Positions 27,869-36,183 of a stretch of DNA of 64,000 nt are shown here, piece after piece. Under the pieces are notes generated by a model, which saw only the letters and a program-made list of their open reading frames with translations, was not told the DNA's origin and made no database searches. Origin of the DNA: Elioraea sp. GTDB lineage: Bacteria > Pseudomonadota > Alphaproteobacteria > Acetobacterales > Acetobacteraceae. Position numbers and translations under genes: made by a program. The number at the start of each line of letters is the position of its first letter. Position 1 is the stretch's first letter. The stretch spans positions 1 to 64,000 of the forward strand of contig NZ_JALHPR010000026.1 of the NCBI RefSeq assembly GCF_022842375.1. The letters run 5' to 3'.

Positions 27869-28666
27869 ATGGTCGGGCACGGGGCAGAAGCCGGGCCGGC
27901 GTCGTTCCGCCTCCGGCTGCGCTACCTCTATGACGGCCGCACCGAGGAGGCGCGGCGCTTCCGCTACGCGATCCTCAGCCTCGATCTCGCGACCGTGCTG
28001 TTCGTCATCGCGACATCCTTTGTCCAGCGCCATGCCTGGATCGAGTGGGTGGACGTGGTGATCGGCGTCGTGCTTCTGGTCGAGTTCGCGGCGAGGGTCG
28101 CGGCGAGCCGCAGGCCACTCGGCGAGGCGGTGCGGCTGACATCGCTCGCCGACATCGTGGCCATCGCCTCCTTCCTCGCCCCGCTCGCCGGCGAGGGCTT
28201 CGGTTTCCTGCGCGTCGTGCGGACGCTGAGGCTGCTGCACACCTACCGTATGGCGCGGATGCTGCGCGAGGACTTCCCGTTCTTTAGGCGGAACGAGGAG
28301 GCGTTCCTTGCCGCCATCCATCTGTCGGTGTTCGTCTTCATCATGACGGCGCTGGTCTACGAGACGCAGCACGCGACGAACACCGAGATCGCCAACTACG
28401 CGGATGCGCTCTACTTCACCGTCACGGCGCTGACGACGACGGGGTTCGGCGACATCACGCTGCCTGGCACATCGGGGCGGCTGATCTCCGTCGTGATCAT
28501 GATTGCGGGGGTGACGCTGTTCCTGAGGCTCGCCCGCGCGCTGTTCCGGCCGAGCAAGGTGCGCTTCCCCTGCCCCACCTGCGGCCTTTTGCGGCATGAC
28601 CCCGATGCGGTGCACTGCAAGGCCTGCGGCACGGTGCTCGCCATCCCCGACGAGGGGCGGGACTGA
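27869..28666 (+). CDS. Voltage-gated-type potassium channel with C-terminal zinc ribbon
   Basis: This 265-residue protein has a six-helix ion-channel layout. A positively spaced segment (FLRVVRTLRLLHTYRMARM) stands in the S4 position, and the pore loop carries the filter TTTGFGDI. After the last helix the tail holds two CxxC pairs (CPTCGLLRHDPDAVHCKACG), predicted to bind zinc. The filter is a GFG variant of GYG and should be K+-selective by analogy. The start ATG at 27869 is placed after GAAGG; a GTG at 27860 is possible. Confidence 0.82.
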   Translation: MVGHGAEAGPASFRLRLRYLYDGRTEEARRFRYAILSLDLATVLFVIATSFVQRHAWIEWVDVVIGVVLLVEFAARVAASRRPLGEAVRLTSLADIVAIASFLAPLAGEGFGFLRVVRTLRLLHTYRMARMLREDFPFFRRNEEAFLAAIHLSVFVFIMTALVYETQHATNTEIANYADALYFTVTALTTTGFGDITLPGTSGRLISVVIMIAGVTLFLRLARALFRPSKVRFPCPTCGLLRHDPDAVHCKACGTVLAIPDEGRD

Positions 28667-28689
28667 GGCATGGGGCTCCTGACCAGAAA

Positions 28690-29575
28690 GCTTCGAACGT
28701 AACGAAGACCGATAACTTGAAAGTCAATTCAGTTTACGTTCCGAGGAAACTTGATCATCTTTGTAGGGCGATCAAACTTCATAACTATATCGATGCCTGT
28801 TTCTCGTGATTCGACATTTACTTTGTCACGAATAGGAAGATAAAAACCTTGCATAGCGTTACTTACTCGCTCTGTACCGAATTCGTCTCGAATTCTGTTA
28901 TGCAACTTATGAAGATTTGCTCGAATGTCGCGGAGTCTGAATTCGGCTTCGAAGTGCGAAACGATCAAATCGTTATACTCAAGAACACGAATCTTTCTCA
29001 TACTCAGCCAAGTAGAGCCGAAAATCTCTCTGGAGCTAATGATGACATTAGCTATCATATTGCAGCCCGAAAATGTAACCTCACCAAGAATTGAGGGAAA
29101 TTCGAATACTTTATCATACTCAATATCATGAATTAATCTATCCATTCGTTCGTATTGGTGCTCGAGTACGTCTCGAATTTTAATCTTTTTCATTGAATTC
29201 AAATCACTGCAGAGTTTTTCGAAGAACTCCCTTCTCCTTCTCGATGACTTTTTTGTATCCGAGAAGACAGGCGAGATTAATTTACTGACTCGCGCACTTG
29301 CTGAGATCATCGGGTCTATCTGAGCCCAGATTTGGGGGGCGACTGTGATCCAGTGTTCGTCTTCGGGAATTTTCTTAAACAGATTCGAGAAGTTGATGAA
29401 TGCATTTTCGAATATTTCAATCTGTAGAATAACCTCGGCGATAAGAAAGTTCTCTTGAATCTTTGTAAATCGACTGTATCATATACGATACCCTCCCCAT
29501 GATCATGAACTATAATTAGAATGAAATAACTGCTGCCAACTATAGATACAAGTTAGTCGGTCTTCCGTTCTATGG
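28690..29575. other. AT-rich island next to tRNA-Arg
   Basis: Base composition drops sharply from the very GC-rich background to clearly AT-rich across this stretch, and returns at the tRNA. It contains one unknown reading frame and about 100-260 bases of apparently non-coding DNA. It abuts the 3' end of tRNA-Arg, a common integration point, but I see no integrase and no duplicated tRNA end at the far side. Horizontal transfer is the simplest explanation. Confidence 0.7.
28729..29310 (-). CDS. Unknown protein in AT-rich island, probably 5'-truncated or frameshifted
   Basis: I do not recognise this 193-residue product (from the ATG at 29310). It is basic at the N-terminus (KKSSRRRREFFEKL), mostly helical, and has no signal or membrane segment. 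The same frame stays open upstream to 29478 with 56 further protein-like codons (including EIFENAFINFSNLF and PEDEHWITVAPQIW), but contains no ATG or GTG, and ends at a TGA. Another frame beginning near 29500 carries an ATG and could join through a single frameshift near 29460. So the native protein was probably longer and this copy may be damaged. Codon use is AT-rich, unlike all its neighbours. Confidence 0.5.
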   Translation of the reverse strand: MISASARVSKLISPVFSDTKKSSRRRREFFEKLCSDLNSMKKIKIRDVLEHQYERMDRLIHDIEYDKVFEFPSILGEVTFSGCNMIANVIISSREIFGSTWLSMRKIRVLEYNDLIVSHFEAEFRLRDIRANLHKLHNRIRDEFGTERVSNAMQGFYLPIRDKVNVESRETGIDIVMKFDRPTKMIKFPRNVN

Positions 29576-29651
29576 TGGCGCGCCCTGGTGGACTTGAACC
29601 ACCGACCTGCCGCTTAGAAGGCGGCTGCTCTATCCGCTGAGCTAAGGGCGC
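29576..29651 (-). tRNA. tRNA-Arg (anticodon TCT)
   Basis: The 76-nt cloverleaf starts GCGCCCTTAGCTC and ends with an encoded CCA. Acceptor stem GCGCCCT pairs with AGGGCGC, the anticodon stem is GCCGC/GCGGC with loop CTTCTAA (anticodon TCT), and the T arm is GGTGG-TTCAAGT-CCACC. Confidence 0.96.
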
Positions 29652-29673
29652 CCGGAGAAAGCCTGCCCAGGCG

Positions 29674-29982
29674 TCAATGCGTCCAGTTGTCGCCGCGGCC
29701 GTAGCGGAAATTGTCGGCATAGGCCTTCGGCTTCAGTGCCGTCGCCTGCGCCGGCTCGACCTCATAGTCGATGCCGTTGGCCTTCGCATAGGCCTCCGCC
29801 GCCTCGAGGGTCGGGAAACGCAGCCGCACCTGGTTCGCCACCGTGTCGCCGGAGCCGATCCAGCCCATCAGGCTGTCAGCCGTGCGCGCCTCCGTCTGGG
29901 CGAACACCAGGATCCAGTCCCGCGTCCGTGCGCGGCCGGACTGCATCGCCGATTTCGAAGGCCTCAGGATCCGTGCGCGCAT
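29674..29982 (-). CDS. NADH dehydrogenase accessory subunit, NDUFS4-like (ETC_C1_NDUFA4 family)
   Basis: This 102-residue protein matches the alphaproteobacterial homologue of mitochondrial NDUFS4, an accessory subunit on the peripheral arm of respiratory Complex I. Visible motifs are ARILRPSKSAMQSGRA, a tryptophan-rich core with DWILVFA and MGWIGSGDT, and the C-terminal YADNFRYGRGDNWTH. I chose ATG 29982 because GGAG lies 8 bases upstream; ATG 29988 is two codons earlier. It lies between two tRNA genes rather than in a nuo operon, which is usual for this gene. Confidence 0.9.
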   Translation of the reverse strand: MRARILRPSKSAMQSGRARTRDWILVFAQTEARTADSLMGWIGSGDTVANQVRLRFPTLEAAEAYAKANGIDYEVEPAQATALKPKAYADNFRYGRGDNWTH

Positions 29983-30019
29983 GATCATTGCTCCGAACGC
30001 CTCGATGACGGGATCGGCA

Positions 30020-30096
30020 TGGTCGGGGCGGCCGGATTCGAACCGACGACCTACTGGTCCCAAACCAGTCGCGCTACCAGGCTGCGCTACGCCCCG
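30020..30096 (-). tRNA. tRNA-Pro (anticodon TGG)
   Basis: The 77-nt cloverleaf starts CGGGGCGTAGCGCAG, pairs CGGGGCG with CGCCCCG, has loop TTTGGGA (anticodon TGG) and T arm GTCGG-TTCGAAT-CCGGC, and ends with an encoded ACCA. Confidence 0.95.
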
Positions 30097-30160
30097 CCGC
30101 ACAAGCTGAGTGCGCCGCACCCTAGGGGCGGGCCCCGCGTGAGGCAAGCGGTGGCTCAGC

Positions 30161-30706
30161 CTACCGCATGGGCCCGCGCTCGCGCTCCAGAAGCGCGCGA
30201 AGCTCGCGCAGGCCCCGCACCGCCTGCTGCGGCACGGCAAGGCGCGACAACGCGTCGCGCGGCACCTCGGGCGGCTGGCGGAAGACAGGGCCCGCGAAGG
30301 CGGCCCGCGCCGCCGCGTCGTCGCCGCGCCTGAGCGCCTCCGACACCGCCCAGAGCGCATCGATCACCGCCTGCGGCGTCGCCTCGCCGATGATGCCTGC
30401 CGCGGCGCGGAGATGGGGCCGGCCCTCGCGCATCAGCCGTGCCGGGTTCTGGTCCGACAGCCTGCCATTGCCCGATTCCGCTGCCGCGTACTCGTAGTAG
30501 AGCACCGCGAGCGCCGCCTCGGCCGGGTTGCCGGCAAGTGCCGCGGGGCGGATCGCCAGCGCGTGAGAGGCAAGCTCGGTCGCCTGCCACAGCGCATCGC
30601 CCGCCCCGCGCAGCGCGCCCAGCGGCAGCGTCACGTTCTCCACCGGCATCCCTCCGTCACACGCAGCGAGCCCGAGCGCGCCGACCAGCAGGAGCCGTCG
30701 CCTCAC
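30161..30706 (-). CDS. Putative lipoprotein of unknown function
   Basis: The 181-residue product starts with a lipoprotein signal (MRRRLLLVGALGLAAC, lipobox LAAC with the cysteine at 16). The rest is an Ala/Leu/Arg-rich helical domain with no motif I recognise. Its start overlaps the stop of the gamma-carbonic anhydrase gene (ATGA), so the two are co-translated. It is probably anchored in the outer or inner membrane facing the periplasm. Confidence 0.65.
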   Translation of the reverse strand: MRRRLLLVGALGLAACDGGMPVENVTLPLGALRGAGDALWQATELASHALAIRPAALAGNPAEAALAVLYYEYAAAESGNGRLSDQNPARLMREGRPHLRAAAGIIGEATPQAVIDALWAVSEALRRGDDAAARAAFAGPVFRQPPEVPRDALSRLAVPQQAVRGLRELRALLERERGPMR

Positions 30707-31260
30707 TCCGCCGCCCCGCGCATCGCGGCACCGCGCAGCGCGGCATACTCGGTGCGGTACTCGGCGCCGAGTTCTGCGTAGTGCGGCGCGGTCTTCTGGA
30801 AGAACGCGTCCTTCTCGCCGAGCTGGCGCATGAACGTCGCCGGCGCGCCGGCCCAGAGCTCACCCGCCTTGATCACCTTGTTCGGGGTGAGAACCGCACC
30901 GGCGGCCAGCATGCCGGTTTCCTCGATCGTCGCCCCGTCGAGCACGATGGCCCCCATGCCGACGAAGGCGCGGTCCTTCAGCGTGCAGGCATGGATGATC
31001 GCCATGTGCCCGACCGTGACGTCATCGCCGATGATGCAGGCATGCGTCGCGCGGTTCACGTGCAGGATCGAACCGTCCTGGATGTTGGTGCGCGCGCCGA
31101 TGCGCACATGGTTCACGTCGCCGCGGATGACGCAGTGGAACCAGATATTTGCCCCCTCGCCGATCTCCACGTCGCCGATGATTGCGGCCGTCGGCGCGAT
31201 GAAGGCGGTGGGGTGAACCTTCGGCATCTTCCCCTGGAAGGGGTAGAGGGGGCCCTGCAT
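30703..31260 (-). CDS. Gamma-carbonic anhydrase family protein
   Basis: This 185-residue left-handed beta-helix protein belongs to the gamma-carbonic anhydrase/PaaY-like group. Hexapeptide-repeat turns such as IIGDVEIGEGANIW are visible, and candidate zinc histidines occur in RATHACIIGDDVTVGHMAIIHACT. Family members hydrate CO2 or have lost activity and act as structural proteins. It is 25 bases downstream of argC on the same strand and overlaps the lipoprotein gene. With the SbtA/SbtB-like pair at the right edge it could contribute to inorganic-carbon handling; that link is inference. Confidence 0.85.
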   Translation of the reverse strand: MQGPLYPFQGKMPKVHPTAFIAPTAAIIGDVEIGEGANIWFHCVIRGDVNHVRIGARTNIQDGSILHVNRATHACIIGDDVTVGHMAIIHACTLKDRAFVGMGAIVLDGATIEETGMLAAGAVLTPNKVIKAGELWAGAPATFMRQLGEKDAFFQKTAPHYAELGAEYRTEYAALRGAAMRGAAE

Positions 31261-31285
31261 CGTGTCTCTCCGGGAATTTCGTTGA

Positions 31286-32230
31286 TCAGGCGGCGCGGGC
31301 TGCCTGGCCCTGGTCGAGGCCGAGCATCAGCGCGAGGTTCTGCACCGCGGCCCCTGACGCGCCCTTGCCGAGATTGTCGAGGCGGGCGACGAGGAGCGCC
31401 TGGCGCTTGGCCGGATGGCCGAACACGCGGAGCTCGAGCATGTTCGAGCCGTTCAGCGCCTCGGGTTCGAGCTTGGTCTGTCCCGCGGTCGGAACCACCT
31501 TCACCCAGCCACTGCCCTCGTAGCGCGCGGCGAGTGCTGCCTCGATATCGGCCACCGTGGGGGTGCCTGGCAGCGTGTCGAGATGCAGCGGGATGCTGAC
31601 GAGCATGCCCTGCCGGAAGTTGCCGACCGAGGGGATGAAGATCGGCTGCCGCGTCAGACCGGCATGGGCGACGAGCTCGGGCAGGTGCTTGTGCTCGAGC
31701 CCCAGCGCGTACAGCTCGAACGCGGGTGCCGTGCCGGCCTCGTAGGCTGCGATCATGCTCTTGCCGCCGCCGGAGAAGCCCGAGACGGCGTTGATGGTGA
31801 TCGGGTGGTCGGCCGGGATGATGCCCGCATCGACCAGTGGGCGCAGCAGCGCGATCGCACCGGTCGGATAGCAGCCGGGGTTGGAGACGCGTCGCGCGCC
31901 GCGCACGGCATTCGCCTGCTCGGCTGAAAGCTCTGGAAAGCCGTATGTCCAGCCACTTGCGGTGCGATACGCGGTCGAGGCATCGAGGATGCGCGGGCCG
32001 CCGCCCGGCAGCTGGTCAGCCAGTGCCACGGCTTCCCTCGCGGCATCGTCGGGCAGGCAGAGGACGGCGACATCGGCTGCCGCCAGGGCCTCGCCGCGCG
32101 CGGTGGGGTCCTTGCGGCGGTCGGGTGCGATCTGGATCAGCGTGATGTCGGCGCGGTTCTCCAGGCGCTCGCGGATCAGGAGCCCCGTCGTGCCGGCCTC
32201 GCCGTCGATGAACACCTTCTGCTGGACCAT
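31286..32230 (-). CDS. argC: N-acetyl-gamma-glutamyl-phosphate reductase
   Basis: ArgC reduces N-acetylglutamyl 5-phosphate to the semialdehyde in arginine synthesis. The 314-residue protein is the shorter type. It has an N-terminal dinucleotide fold (IDGEAGTTGLLIRERL), the catalytic cysteine in SNPGCYPTGAIALL, and the EHKHLPEL histidine region. It lies downstream of rplM-rpsI on the same strand, the common rplM-rpsI-argC order of alphaproteobacteria, but a terminator separates them. Confidence 0.95.
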   Translation of the reverse strand: MVQQKVFIDGEAGTTGLLIRERLENRADITLIQIAPDRRKDPTARGEALAAADVAVLCLPDDAAREAVALADQLPGGGPRILDASTAYRTASGWTYGFPELSAEQANAVRGARRVSNPGCYPTGAIALLRPLVDAGIIPADHPITINAVSGFSGGGKSMIAAYEAGTAPAFELYALGLEHKHLPELVAHAGLTRQPIFIPSVGNFRQGMLVSIPLHLDTLPGTPTVADIEAALAARYEGSGWVKVVPTAGQTKLEPEALNGSNMLELRVFGHPAKRQALLVARLDNLGKGASGAAVQNLALMLGLDQGQAARAA

Positions 32231-32275
32231 GCGAACCTCCTCGCTTCCTGCCCACTTTCCGTGCGGGCGCCCTGG

Positions 32276-32309
32276 AAAAGCAAGAGGGCGGGACCTTGCG
32301 GCCCCGCCC
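32276..32309 (-). terminator. Rho-independent terminator after rpsI
   Basis: On the minus strand GGGCGGG (32309-32303) pairs with CCCGCCC (32292-32286) around a 10-base loop and is followed by TCTTGCTTTT. It ends the rplM-rpsI transcript 50 bases after the rpsI stop and precedes argC. Confidence 0.75.
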
Positions 32310-32358
32310 CCCGAAACAATCCTGCCCTGCGCCGTGGATCGGCCCAGGGGGAGACCGA

Positions 32359-32862
32359 TCAGCGCTTCGAGAACTGGAAGCTGCGACGCGCCTTGGCGCG
32401 GCCGTACTTCTTGCGCTCGACCACGCGCGGGTCGCGCGTGAGGAACCCTGCCGCCTTCAGGATGCGGCGGAGATCAGGCTCATAGTTCACCAGGGCCCGC
32501 GACAGGCCATGGCGCAGCGCGCCGGCCTGGCCCGAGAGCCCGCCGCCGACGACGGTGCAGAACACGTCGAACTGGTTGTAGCGGTCGGTCACCAGGAAGG
32601 GCTGGGCGATCAGCATGCGCAGAACGGGACGGGCGAAATACTCCTCCGCCGTCTTGCCGTTCACCTCGATCTTGCCCTTGCCGGGCTTCACCCACACGCG
32701 GGCGACCGCGTCCTTGCGCCGTCCGGTGGCGTAGGAGCGGCCCAGCGCATCACGCTTCGGCTCGCGCTTCGCTGCGTCCTCGGCGGCACCTGGAACGCCG
32801 GCGAGGTCCTTCAGGTCGGCGAGCGACTTGACGCTGTCAGTACGAGTTGGCTCGGTTGCCAT
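32359..32862 (-). CDS. rpsI: 30S ribosomal protein S9
   Basis: S9 sits in the head of the small subunit with its C-terminal tail reaching the P-site tRNA. The 167-residue product has the conserved [14 protein letters not shown] and [19 protein letters not shown] motifs and ends with the basic tail [11 protein letters not shown]. An N-terminal extension of about 40 residues is typical of alphaproteobacteria. It follows rplM after 2 bases. Confidence 0.97.
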   Translation of the reverse strand: MATEPTRTDSVKSLADLKDLAGVPGAAEDAAKREPKRDALGRSYATGRRKDAVARVWVKPGKGKIEVNGKTAEEYFARPVLRMLIAQPFLVTDRYNQFDVFCTVVGGGLSGQAGALRHGLSRALVNYEPDLRRILKAAGFLTRDPRVVERKKYGRAKARRSFQFSKR

Positions 32863-32864
32863 GC

Positions 32865-33326
32865 TCAGGCCACCCTGTTCTTGCGGTTCATGGAGGCGAC
32901 GTCGAGCGCCTTGGGGGCCTGGCCGTCATGCGGGTGGGCGGGGCCGGCATAGACATGCAGGTTGCGCATCTGCTGCCGGCCGAGGGGCCCGCGCGTGATC
33001 ATGCGCTCGACCGCCTTCTCGATCACCCGCTCCGGGTGCTTGCCGGTGAGGATCTGCCCCTGCGTCCGGCCCTTGATGCCGCCCGGGTAGCCGGTGTGCC
33101 AGTAGAACACCGACTGGTCGGCCTTGTTGCCGGTGACCTTCACCTTCTCAGCGTTGACGATCACGACATGGTCGCCGCAATCGACATGGGGCGTGAAGGT
33201 GGGCTTGTGCTTGCCGCGGAGGCGGTTGGCGACCAGCGAGGCGAGGCGGCCAAGCACGAGGCCGTTCGCGTCGATGACCCACCAGTTCTTCTGCACCTCA
33301 GCAGGCTTGATCGAGACGGTCTTCAT
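32865..33326 (-). CDS. rplM: 50S ribosomal protein L13
   Basis: L13 is an early-assembly protein of the large subunit. The 153-residue product has the family landmarks [31 protein letters not shown] and [15 protein letters not shown]. The ATG at 33326 starts the typical [16 protein letters not shown]; a longer open frame upstream is antisense to the SYLF gene and not coding. Confidence 0.97.
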   Translation of the reverse strand: MKTVSIKPAEVQKNWWVIDANGLVLGRLASLVANRLRGKHKPTFTPHVDCGDHVVIVNAEKVKVTGNKADQSVFYWHTGYPGGIKGRTQGQILTGKHPERVIEKAVERMITRGPLGRQQMRNLHVYAGPAHPHDGQAPKALDVASMNRKNRVA

Positions 33327-33374
33327 CGTATTCCGATCCAGATGCGCCGGGACTGCCCCGGCCGCGAGGGCGCA

Positions 33375-33403
33375 CGGATACGGCGGCACCCCCGCTGGGT
33401 CAA
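33375..33403 (-). promoter_or_regulatory. Predicted sigma-70 promoter of rplM-rpsI
   Basis: On the minus strand TTGACC (33403-33398) and TATCCG (33380-33375) are separated by exactly 17 bases, about 50 bases upstream of the rplM start. The -35 is near-consensus and the -10 is weaker. Confidence 0.5.
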
Positions 33404-33460
33404 GCGAAAACGCAGGTTTGCGCGTGGTGGTATCCCGATACCGTATACTCGGGGCGGCGT

Positions 33461-34156
33461 CTATCGGGGGGTGAAGCCGAAGCTCGCCCGCGTCGCCCCG
33501 GCGAGCACCTCGCGCAACGAGGCCGCACCGGCAACCCTCCCGCCCGGGACATCGAGTGCTGCCTCCGGCCGCTGCGTCGCGCCGTGCAGGGCGGCGTTGA
33601 GCGCGGCCGAGGCGGAGACCTTCATCCCGCCAAGTCCGCTGCCGGCGTAGAGCCCGCCCTCGCTCACCGACACGGCCAGCGTCTCGATGCCCTGCCCGCT
33701 GCTGCCGCCCGCCTGCGCCCCGACACCGAGGCTGCCGAGCGAGAAGCCGCCGCTGCCGCCGCCGGAGATCCCGCCCTGGACGAGGCGCGCGAGTGCCGGT
33801 TTCGACAGGATGCACACCGCAATGCCCACCTCCCGCGCGCCCGCCTGGAAGCCGACGGACAGTTCCGACATCGCGACGCCGACGGGATCGCTCCAGACCG
33901 CGCCGTGCCTGGCCAGAACGAGGCCGTCGCCGCTCTGCCCCGCGACGATCAGGCCGCCGCCGCGGATGCGCGGCGCTAGCAGCACCGCCTGGCACGCGCC
34001 GATGAGGTTCCAGATGCCGCCCCATTGCGGATTGCCCCGGAACCGCGTCGCCAGTGCCTCGGCCCCCGCAATCACCGATCGCGCATCGTCGGCCGACGCG
34101 GACGCAGGCAGCAGGGCCGAGAACGGCACGATCAGCATGAGACGGCGGGAGAGCAT
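33461..34156 (-). CDS. SYLF (Ysc84-like) lipid-binding domain exported protein
   Basis: This 231-residue protein has a signal peptide ending ASASA-DD and then a SYLF domain. Family pattern is visible in [19 protein letters not shown], the [23 protein letters not shown] region, and [23 protein letters not shown] domains bind phosphoinositides in eukaryotes; the bacterial function is unsettled. The ATG at 34156 is chosen because the signal peptide starts there; 64 extra residues further upstream look non-coding. Confidence 0.85.
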   Translation of the reverse strand: MLSRRLMLIVPFSALLPASASADDARSVIAGAEALATRFRGNPQWGGIWNLIGACQAVLLAPRIRGGGLIVAGQSGDGLVLARHGAVWSDPVGVAMSELSVGFQAGAREVGIAVCILSKPALARLVQGGISGGGSGGFSLGSLGVGAQAGGSSGQGIETLAVSVSEGGLYAGSGLGGMKVSASAALNAALHGATQRPEAALDVPGGRVAGAASLREVLAGATRASFGFTPR

Positions 34157-34415
34157 GGGAAACCTCGCGTTGCCGGACAGGGAGCCGGACGTTGAGTTGG
34201 ACATGGAGCCGGACAGTGAGCAACCAGGGCACACGTTCCCGCCCCCATGGCAAGGGCGCCAGCGGCTCGCGCGGATCGCCCTCGGCCGCGGCCACACGCA
34301 TGCGTCAAGAGTCGGGCAGCAGCGCCGGAAGAGCGGCGGCACGGCCACGGTGAAACGGCTCTAGAGACAGCCGCGCCGATGCCGCATAGCTTGTCGCCGA
34401 CCGAGGGGGAAACGC

Positions 34416-36140
34416 ATGACAGACGATCCGAAAGGCCACGATCCGAAAGGCTTGGCCCGCAACACATCGAACTACGGCGACCGTGACTTCGCCCTCTATC
34501 TCCGCCGCACCTTCATGCTGTCGATGGGCTGGTCGCGCGAGGCGCTCACCCGCCCCACCGTGGGCATCTGCGACACGGGCTCGGGGCTGAACAACTGCCA
34601 CCGGCATTTCCCCGACCTCGTCCGGTCGGCGGAGCGCGGCATCCTCGCCTCGGGCGGGCTGCCGCTGCAGTTCCCGACCGTCAGCGTCTGCGAACCCTCG
34701 CTCAGCCCCTGCTCGATGTACTACCGCAACCTCGCGGCCATCGACACCGAGGAGATGATGCGCGCCCAGCCTTTGGACGCGGTCGTGCTGCTCGGCGGCT
34801 GCGACAAGACGGTGCCGGCGCAGCTCATGGCGGCGGTCTCGGCCAACGTGCCCTGCGTGCTCGTCGTCGGCGGGCCGATGATGGCGATGCGCTTCGAGGG
34901 CGAGCGCCTGTCGGCCTGCACCGATTGCCGCCGCTTCTGGGCGCGCTTCCGGGCCGGTGACGTCGATGCCGCTCGGATCGAGCGCGTCGAGGGCAACCTT
35001 GCCACCACGGCGGGCTCGTGCGGGGTGATGGGAACGGCGTCGACCATGGCCTGCATCGCCGAGGTGCTCGGCTTCACGCTGCCCGGCACCGCCGCGATCC
35101 CGGCCGTGCACGCCGATCGCATGCGCGCGGCGGAAGCCTCGGGTGCTCTCGCCGTCAGGCTCGCGACCGAGAAGAGCATCGTCCGCCCGCGGGAGCTCGT
35201 CACACCCGAGAGCGTCGAGAACGCGCTTCGCGTTCTACTGGCCCTCGGGGGCTCGACCAACGCCATTGTCCACCTCGCCGCCATTGCCGGCAGGGCTGGC
35301 ATCACGCTCGACCTCCACCGCCTCAACGTGTTGTCGGACGAGACCCCCGTGCTGGTCGACCTGAAGCCCACCGGCCAGGGCTACATGGAGGATTTCCACG
35401 CAGCCGGGGCGATGGGCGCGGTGCTGCGCCAGCTTCGCCCCCTGCTGCACCTCGACGTGCCGACCGTGACCGGCGAGACGCTCCGCGAGCGGCTGGACCG
35501 CGAGGAGGACGCGTTCGTCGACCACAGCGTGATCCGCCCGGCGTCCGACCCCATCTCGCCCGTCGGCGGGCTCGTGGCGCTGTTCGGCTCGCTGGCGCCC
35601 AACGGGGCGATCCTGAAGCGCTCGGCCGCCGATGCGACGCTGTTCGAGAAGGAGGCGCGCGCGGTGGTGTTCTCCTCCCTCCCCGACATGGCCGAGCGCA
35701 TCGACAGCGGCGACCTCGACGTGACCGCCGATGACATGCTGGTGCTGCAGAACGCCGGTCCGAAGGGCGGCTACGGCATGCCCGAGGCGGGATATCTCCC
35801 CATCCCGAAGAAGCTCGCCCGCGCCGGGCTCAAGGACATGGTGCGGATCTCCGATGCCCGGATGTCGGGCACCGCCTTCGGCACGATCGTTCTGCATGTC
35901 GCGCCAGAAAGCGCCGAGGGCGGGCCGCTGGCGCTGGTCCGCACCGGTGACCGCATCCGGCTTTCGGTGAAGGAGCGACGGATCGACCTGCTGGTGGCCG
36001 AGGACGAGCTCGCCCGCCGCCGCGCTGCCTGGGTGCCGCCCGCGCCCGCGCTGAGGGGCTGGGACAAGCTCTGGCAGCGCGAGGTGCTGCAGGCTCCCGA
36101 AGGCGTGGATTTCGCTTTCCTCCGTCCTGAGGGACAGTGA
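34416..36140 (+). CDS. IlvD/Edd-family dehydratase (probably sugar-acid dehydratase)
   Basis: This 574-residue iron-sulfur dehydratase belongs to the IlvD/Edd family. Cluster-binding cysteine regions include CDTGSGLNNCHRHFPDL, GGCDKTVPAQLM and TTAGSCGVMGTASTMACIAE. The N-terminal reading (GICDTGSGLNNC) is closer to sugar-acid dehydratases, such as arabinonate or xylonate dehydratase, than to the branched-chain amino-acid enzyme, so I favour dehydration of an aldonic acid. Codons 4-13 encode a short duplication (DPKGHDPKG), matching a direct DNA repeat. An M20 hydrolase follows 43 bases later. Confidence 0.82.
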   Translation: MTDDPKGHDPKGLARNTSNYGDRDFALYLRRTFMLSMGWSREALTRPTVGICDTGSGLNNCHRHFPDLVRSAERGILASGGLPLQFPTVSVCEPSLSPCSMYYRNLAAIDTEEMMRAQPLDAVVLLGGCDKTVPAQLMAAVSANVPCVLVVGGPMMAMRFEGERLSACTDCRRFWARFRAGDVDAARIERVEGNLATTAGSCGVMGTASTMACIAEVLGFTLPGTAAIPAVHADRMRAAEASGALAVRLATEKSIVRPRELVTPESVENALRVLLALGGSTNAIVHLAAIAGRAGITLDLHRLNVLSDETPVLVDLKPTGQGYMEDFHAAGAMGAVLRQLRPLLHLDVPTVTGETLRERLDREEDAFVDHSVIRPASDPISPVGGLVALFGSLAPNGAILKRSAADATLFEKEARAVVFSSLPDMAERIDSGDLDVTADDMLVLQNAGPKGGYGMPEAGYLPIPKKLARAGLKDMVRISDARMSGTAFGTIVLHVAPESAEGGPLALVRTGDRIRLSVKERRIDLLVAEDELARRRAAWVPPAPALRGWDKLWQREVLQAPEGVDFAFLRPEGQ

Positions 36141-36183
36141 GCGTCGGCTCGATCAACGACAGACGAGAAAGGCCTTCCCCCAG

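Noticed and set aside
28660..29652. Integrated element with attachment repeats at tRNA-Arg
   Set aside because: No copy of the tRNA 3' end could be found at the far side of the AT-rich island, and there is no integrase gene.
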